A stretch of DNA of 9,931 nucleotides. Source: Dehalococcoidia bacterium CG2_30_46_19. GTDB lineage: Bacteria; Chloroflexota; Dehalococcoidia; GIF9; AB-539-J10. The notes under the pieces are model-generated. The model did not search any database, had not been told where the DNA came from, and worked only from the letters and a program-made list of their open reading frames with translations. Position numbers and translations under genes: made by a program. Where the stretch lies: positions 1 through 9,931 of the forward strand of contig MNYD01000141.1 in NCBI GenBank assembly GCA_001872925.1, read 5' to 3'. Every line of letters starts with the position of its first letter. Position 1 is the stretch's first letter. This document shows, one piece after another, positions 6,848 through 9,931 of the stretch.

Positions 6848-7636
6848 TTATTCCTCCTCTTCACCTTCATCTTGCTCCCAAATAGGCTCAGTGAAGCGGT
6901 CAATAAATTCAGCAGTAGCTATCTTGATTACTTCCCCCATCTCTTCCTTCGATTGCTCAGCCATATCGCTAAGCTCAGTCAACTCGATATCAATCCCCAA
7001 CATCCGGGTTAAAACTTCAAGCACAGCATAGGATGCCCCGGGATTTGCTATCTGAATAGCATATGCTGGCACCTCCCCTAACAAACAAACACCTTCAATA
7101 TCACGCTCTTTAGCCATTCCCAAAAATAAGCCATTTAATCCGGCAATGCGAAGGTTACCCCTAAAAACAACATCGTATTTCTGTAACTCTTTAATTAGCC
7201 CACGTTTTGTAGCTACCGCCCAGACTTTCGAATCCTCACTGTGATGAATCCGCGTTACTGCAGCAGCACAGCTATACACCCTTTTTACCTTGAATTTCCG
7301 GGCAACATCTAGAACACAAGATAGTAACTCATATCCCTTGGAGCTGGGTTGTTCCTCACCAATGAATATTATCAGCCCCTTCTTAGCTTTACCATCCTGC
7401 CAGTAATAAAACTTGCTTTCCGGAAAACGTGGTTTCTCAATTACATTATCCTTAACCGCAACGCCAACAGGCTCAAAAAAGTTGACCGGGTCTATCTCCC
7501 CTATTTCCTCTGCATTCAGCTTCTCCTTTAAATATTGAGCCACTATTAACGAGACATTACCTATGCCAGGCCATGAAGCAAGCATGAAGCAGCTTTTGGG
7601 ATGGGGTTCCTTAGAAAGCTTTAATATACCCTTCAT
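6848..7636 (-). CDS. PAC2-family protein (proteasome assembly chaperone-like)
   Basis: A 262-residue PAC2-fold protein. Archaeal and eukaryotic relatives assist proteasome assembly; the role of bacterial members is mostly unknown. Seen here are an early ASWPGIGNVS loop (20-29), DPVNFFEP, the central segment GLIIFIGEEQP, then LLGEVPAYAIQIANPGAS (about 185-202) and a helical end with an acidic tail (EQDEGEEEE). I chose ATG at 7636 because it overlaps the pmbA stop as ATGA. A longer reading from TTG at 7666 adds 10 residues that look non-conserved and would overlap pmbA by 34 bases. The family is recognised by overall pattern; the function stays open. No proteasome genes are in the window. The position after tldD-pmbA suggests a link to protein or peptide turnover. 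Confidence 0.85.
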   Translation of the reverse strand: MKGILKLSKEPHPKSCFMLASWPGIGNVSLIVAQYLKEKLNAEEIGEIDPVNFFEPVGVAVKDNVIEKPRFPESKFYYWQDGKAKKGLIIFIGEEQPSSKGYELLSCVLDVARKFKVKRVYSCAAAVTRIHHSEDSKVWAVATKRGLIKELQKYDVVFRGNLRIAGLNGLFLGMAKERDIEGVCLLGEVPAYAIQIANPGASYAVLEVLTRMLGIDIELTELSDMAEQSKEEMGEVIKIATAEFIDRFTEPIWEQDEGEEEE

Positions 7637-8940
7637 GTTCTCGTTACCACAGATAATCGGGGACAATACAAATGAGGAACAAGAAAAATTCCATCAACCC
7701 ACCTTGCCTCGTTTCCAACACCAATGATTTCTTTTAACACCTGGTAAACATTTCCCGAAACCATGGTATCCTTCACTCGTCCCACTATGTTACCATTCGC
7801 CACTTTATAGCCTAACAGGACATTACCACTAAAGTCACCACTAAGCAAATTACCCTGTTCCGCACCCATAAGTTGCTCCACAATCAACCCCTCTTTCATA
7901 TCCTTCAACATATCTTCAAACCGGTCCTCACCCACCTCTATTACCACTGAGCTTATGTTTGGAGCAGGAGGTCTATCTCCTGACCGCCTGCCACTGCCAG
8001 TGCTTTTTTTAGCAGATAAAGCCGCTGTTTGCAAATCATAGAGGAAATTCGCTACTTCTCCTTTTGCAATCAGAGGTATTCGCTGGCTAGGTATACCTTC
8101 ACCATCACAAGGACAACTTCCTGGTCGATAAGGTAAAGTAGCATCGTCCCGGATGGTGAGCTTGCTATCAAAAACACGCTCTCCTAACTTACCCTTTAAC
8201 CACGAAGTCCCTTCAAGGACTGCCTTACCACTAAAAGCAAGCATCAGCGGAGCTAGCAAAACACTGGCTACGCCGCGAGGAGTAAAGATAATTGGTAGTT
8301 GTTTAGTGGATGTAGCAGCCTTACTTTTAGCTAGCTCTAACTGTGTGATTATCCTGTTTGCCAGAATATCAATGTCAGTGAAAAAACGACATGAACTATC
8401 ACTATCCCCAACAAAAAGCATATCAGTGCCTTTCATAAGCACACCTTCCAGGTTAATGCTGAACAAGCTCTTATCCCATCTCGCTTCACCACCCTGAGAA
8501 TTAACCAGGTGAACTGAGCTTACCCCCTTTGTCACCTCGACATCGCAGAGAAGCTCAGGAGTATGCTCCCTGACCTTGGCAATAAGTTGCTTACCAAGCT
8601 CAACCATCTGTTCCATGGTTATCATTGGTATTTCAGAGTCAAAAACAGCCACATCAGGGTAATCATTTGATGAGGGAAACTCAAAGTTAGCTGAAGGTCC
8701 AAAGGGTGCTGTTTCCACCGCCATAAGAGTTAAAGTCTCCACATCACCCACACCGCGACCAAAGGCGAAGCCAACCCTACCGTCCTTAAAAATTCGCAGG
8801 GCAACGCTGGTAATTTCTTTAGATTGAATTTGCTTCAACCGATTAGCTTCAAAATGAACTGGCACTATTTGAGTTGAAACCTCAAAAATTTCTGCTTGCT
8901 CGGCCTTCCCTTTAATAGCGTCAAGCACCCTTTCCATCAT
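7633..8940 (-). CDS. pmbA: TldD/PmbA family protein, PmbA (TldE) partner
   Basis: The non-catalytic partner of TldD. In E. coli the TldD/TldE heterodimer is a zinc metalloprotease that cleaves unfolded peptides, matures microcin B17 and degrades CcdA antitoxin. The 435 residues are close to E. coli PmbA (450). No HExxxH zinc motif is present, as expected for the E subunit. Family features include the N-terminal VALRIFKDGRVGFAFGRG (46-63) and the C-terminal core around GSGRRSGDRPPAPN through LVPHLY. Start: two successive ATG codons at 8940 and 8937; the first forms an ATGA overlap with the tldD stop, and GGGGG lies 3 bases before the first (6 before the second), so either may be used. The stop overlaps the PAC2 start, so all three genes are coupled. 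Confidence 0.93.
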   Translation of the reverse strand: MMERVLDAIKGKAEQAEIFEVSTQIVPVHFEANRLKQIQSKEITSVALRIFKDGRVGFAFGRGVGDVETLTLMAVETAPFGPSANFEFPSSNDYPDVAVFDSEIPMITMEQMVELGKQLIAKVREHTPELLCDVEVTKGVSSVHLVNSQGGEARWDKSLFSINLEGVLMKGTDMLFVGDSDSSCRFFTDIDILANRIITQLELAKSKAATSTKQLPIIFTPRGVASVLLAPLMLAFSGKAVLEGTSWLKGKLGERVFDSKLTIRDDATLPYRPGSCPCDGEGIPSQRIPLIAKGEVANFLYDLQTAALSAKKSTGSGRRSGDRPPAPNISSVVIEVGEDRFEDMLKDMKEGLIVEQLMGAEQGNLLSGDFSGNVLLGYKVANGNIVGRVKDTMVSGNVYQVLKEIIGVGNEARWVDGIFLVPHLYCPRLSVVTRT

Positions 8941-9931
8941 CTACCCCCAATTACGCAATGACGAATCCTGATATGTGGACTGCCATTGGAAACAGGGAGC
9001 GGAGATTGCCCTCCCTTACCACAACCACCACCTTGATTCATACCTAAATCATTGCCAATAGCATCTATGTTACCCAAGGTAACAAAAACATTGCCGGTTA
9101 ATACCACCGGGCGTAGCAATTCTGCCAATTTCCCATCACGAATCATGTAAGCTTCACCTGCGGAGAAGGTGAACATCTCCAGGCTGGTTGTTCCCCCATA
9201 CCAATCCCTGACGTAAACCCCGTCTTTGATTTCACCAAGCATTTCCTCAAAAGATGTGCCCCCAGGCTCAATGAAGGTATTGGTCATTCGCACTATAGGC
9301 GGGAAGAGGTAATTAATGGCGCGAGCATTCCCGGTTGGCTTTTCCCCCATTCTAGCCGCTGTCTCCCTAGAATGAAGCCTTCCCACCAGGATACCTTCAT
9401 GAATAAGATAAGTTTTTGAGGCTGGCGTCCCTTCATCATCATATCTATAGCTTCCTCGCAAACCAGGGATGGTAGCATCATCAACGATGTTAAGGTGCTT
9501 GCCGCCAAACCTTTTGCCCAGCACCATGACCTGCCGCAATGGCTCGTTCTGATAAACAAAATCTGCCTCAGATAAATGCCCGAAGGCTTCGTGAGCAAAA
9601 ACACCTGCTATAATAGGGTCTAAAATGACGGTGTATTCACCTCCCTTTGCCTGAGGAGCGTGGAGAAGCGCAGCAGCACGCTTAGCTACTTCTTTCACCT
9701 CGTCGTGCAAGTTCTCTATCGCAGAAAAATCACCAACACTGCCCAGGCTCAACCCTGCTTGCTGGATTTCACCATTCCTTCGTGCTATAGCAGTAACCCG
9801 CAAGGCCAAGTCTGGCTTATCTTGCTCGATATAACTCCCCTCGGAATTAGCAAAAATAACCTTGCGGTTGACATCCTGATAGCCAATTCTCGAATCCTGA
9901 ATTTGCGGTGAAGTAAGCATAATATCATTGT
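8937..9931 (-). CDS. tldD: TldD zinc metalloprotease, 5' end outside window
   Basis: The catalytic subunit of the TldD/TldE peptidase. The zinc motif HEAFGHLSEAD (HExxxH) is present. Counting from the ATG at 9920, its residues are His110, Glu111 and His115, and a later Cys300 in GGGCGKGG matches the third ligand region of E. coli TldD. The frame stays open past 9920 to the window edge (Ile, Asp and Asn codons just upstream). In E. coli TldD (481 aa) HExxxH lies near residue 262. The ATG at 9920 is therefore almost surely internal, and about 150 N-terminal residues are missing to the right. Only the C-terminal two thirds is visible. It ends with TGA overlapping the pmbA ATG. Confidence 0.93.
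   Translation of the reverse strand, partial: NDIMLTSPQIQDSRIGYQDVNRKVIFANSEGSYIEQDKPDLALRVTAIARRNGEIQQAGLSLGSVGDFSAIENLHDEVKEVAKRAAALLHAPQAKGGEYTVILDPIIAGVFAHEAFGHLSEADFVYQNEPLRQVMVLGKRFGGKHLNIVDDATIPGLRGSYRYDDEGTPASKTYLIHEGILVGRLHSRETAARMGEKPTGNARAINYLFPPIVRMTNTFIEPGGTSFEEMLGEIKDGVYVRDWYGGTTSLEMFTFSAGEAYMIRDGKLAELLRPVVLTGNVFVTLGNIDAIGNDLGMNQGGGCGKGGQSPLPVSNGSPHIRIRHCVIGGR

Noticed and set aside
7637..7666. TTG at 7666 as start of the PAC2 gene
   Set aside because: It would overlap pmbA by 34 bases. The ATG at 7636 forms the same ATGA overlap as the neighbouring gene pair and begins just before the conserved region.
9918..9920. ATG at 9920 as the true tldD start
   Set aside because: The frame continues open to the edge, and the HExxxH motif would be about 150 residues too close to the N-terminus compared with E. 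coli TldD.

Overview
This window is mostly conserved bacterial housekeeping DNA of moderate GC. The gene set includes an archaeal-type cofactor-independent phosphoglycerate mutase, ribonuclease J, a four-helix FtsK/SpoIIIE translocase, an Fe-S family 4 uracil-DNA glycosylase, a PAC2-family protein and a TldD/PmbA pair. FtsK and RNase J argue for a bacterium. ApgM plus PAC2 at this GC fits Chloroflexota, perhaps a Dehalococcoidia-like lineage. That assignment is an inference from gene content, not from any search.

Left edge (1-205): a non-coding stretch with two perfect GC-rich hairpins (3-25 and 36-62), a degenerate heptanucleotide tandem tract (92-147), a 10-bp palindrome (162-171) and a plausible sigma-70-type promoter ending just before the first gene. 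Rightward block (206-2286): apgM and galU overlap by 4 bases and look translationally coupled. They link lower glycolysis (3PG/2PG interconversion) with UDP-glucose synthesis. Convergent gap (2287-2381): a second heptamer tract that starts in the galU stop codon, then a nested G/C-rich inverted repeat that probably terminates transcription from both sides.

Leftward block (9931 down to 2382): tldD (5' end beyond the window), pmbA/tldE, a PAC2-family gene, a family 4 uracil-DNA glycosylase, ribonuclease J and ftsK. The first three are joined by ATGA overlaps. A 53-base gap precedes the glycosylase, and 9-base gaps separate the last three genes. This is probably one operon or two closely spaced ones, combining peptide turnover and protein quality control (TldD/PmbA, PAC2) with nucleic acid maintenance (uracil excision, RNA processing, chromosome translocation).

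I found no mobile element gene, tRNA, rRNA, CRISPR array, defence system or clearly new biological system. The points most worth a second look are the matched repeat-plus-hairpin elements bordering apgM-galU, a Glu in place of a conserved metal-ligand His in ApgM, a possible 22-codon leader ORF before the glycosylase, overlapping divergent promoter-like signals at a palindrome, and the PAC2/TldD/PmbA linkage.
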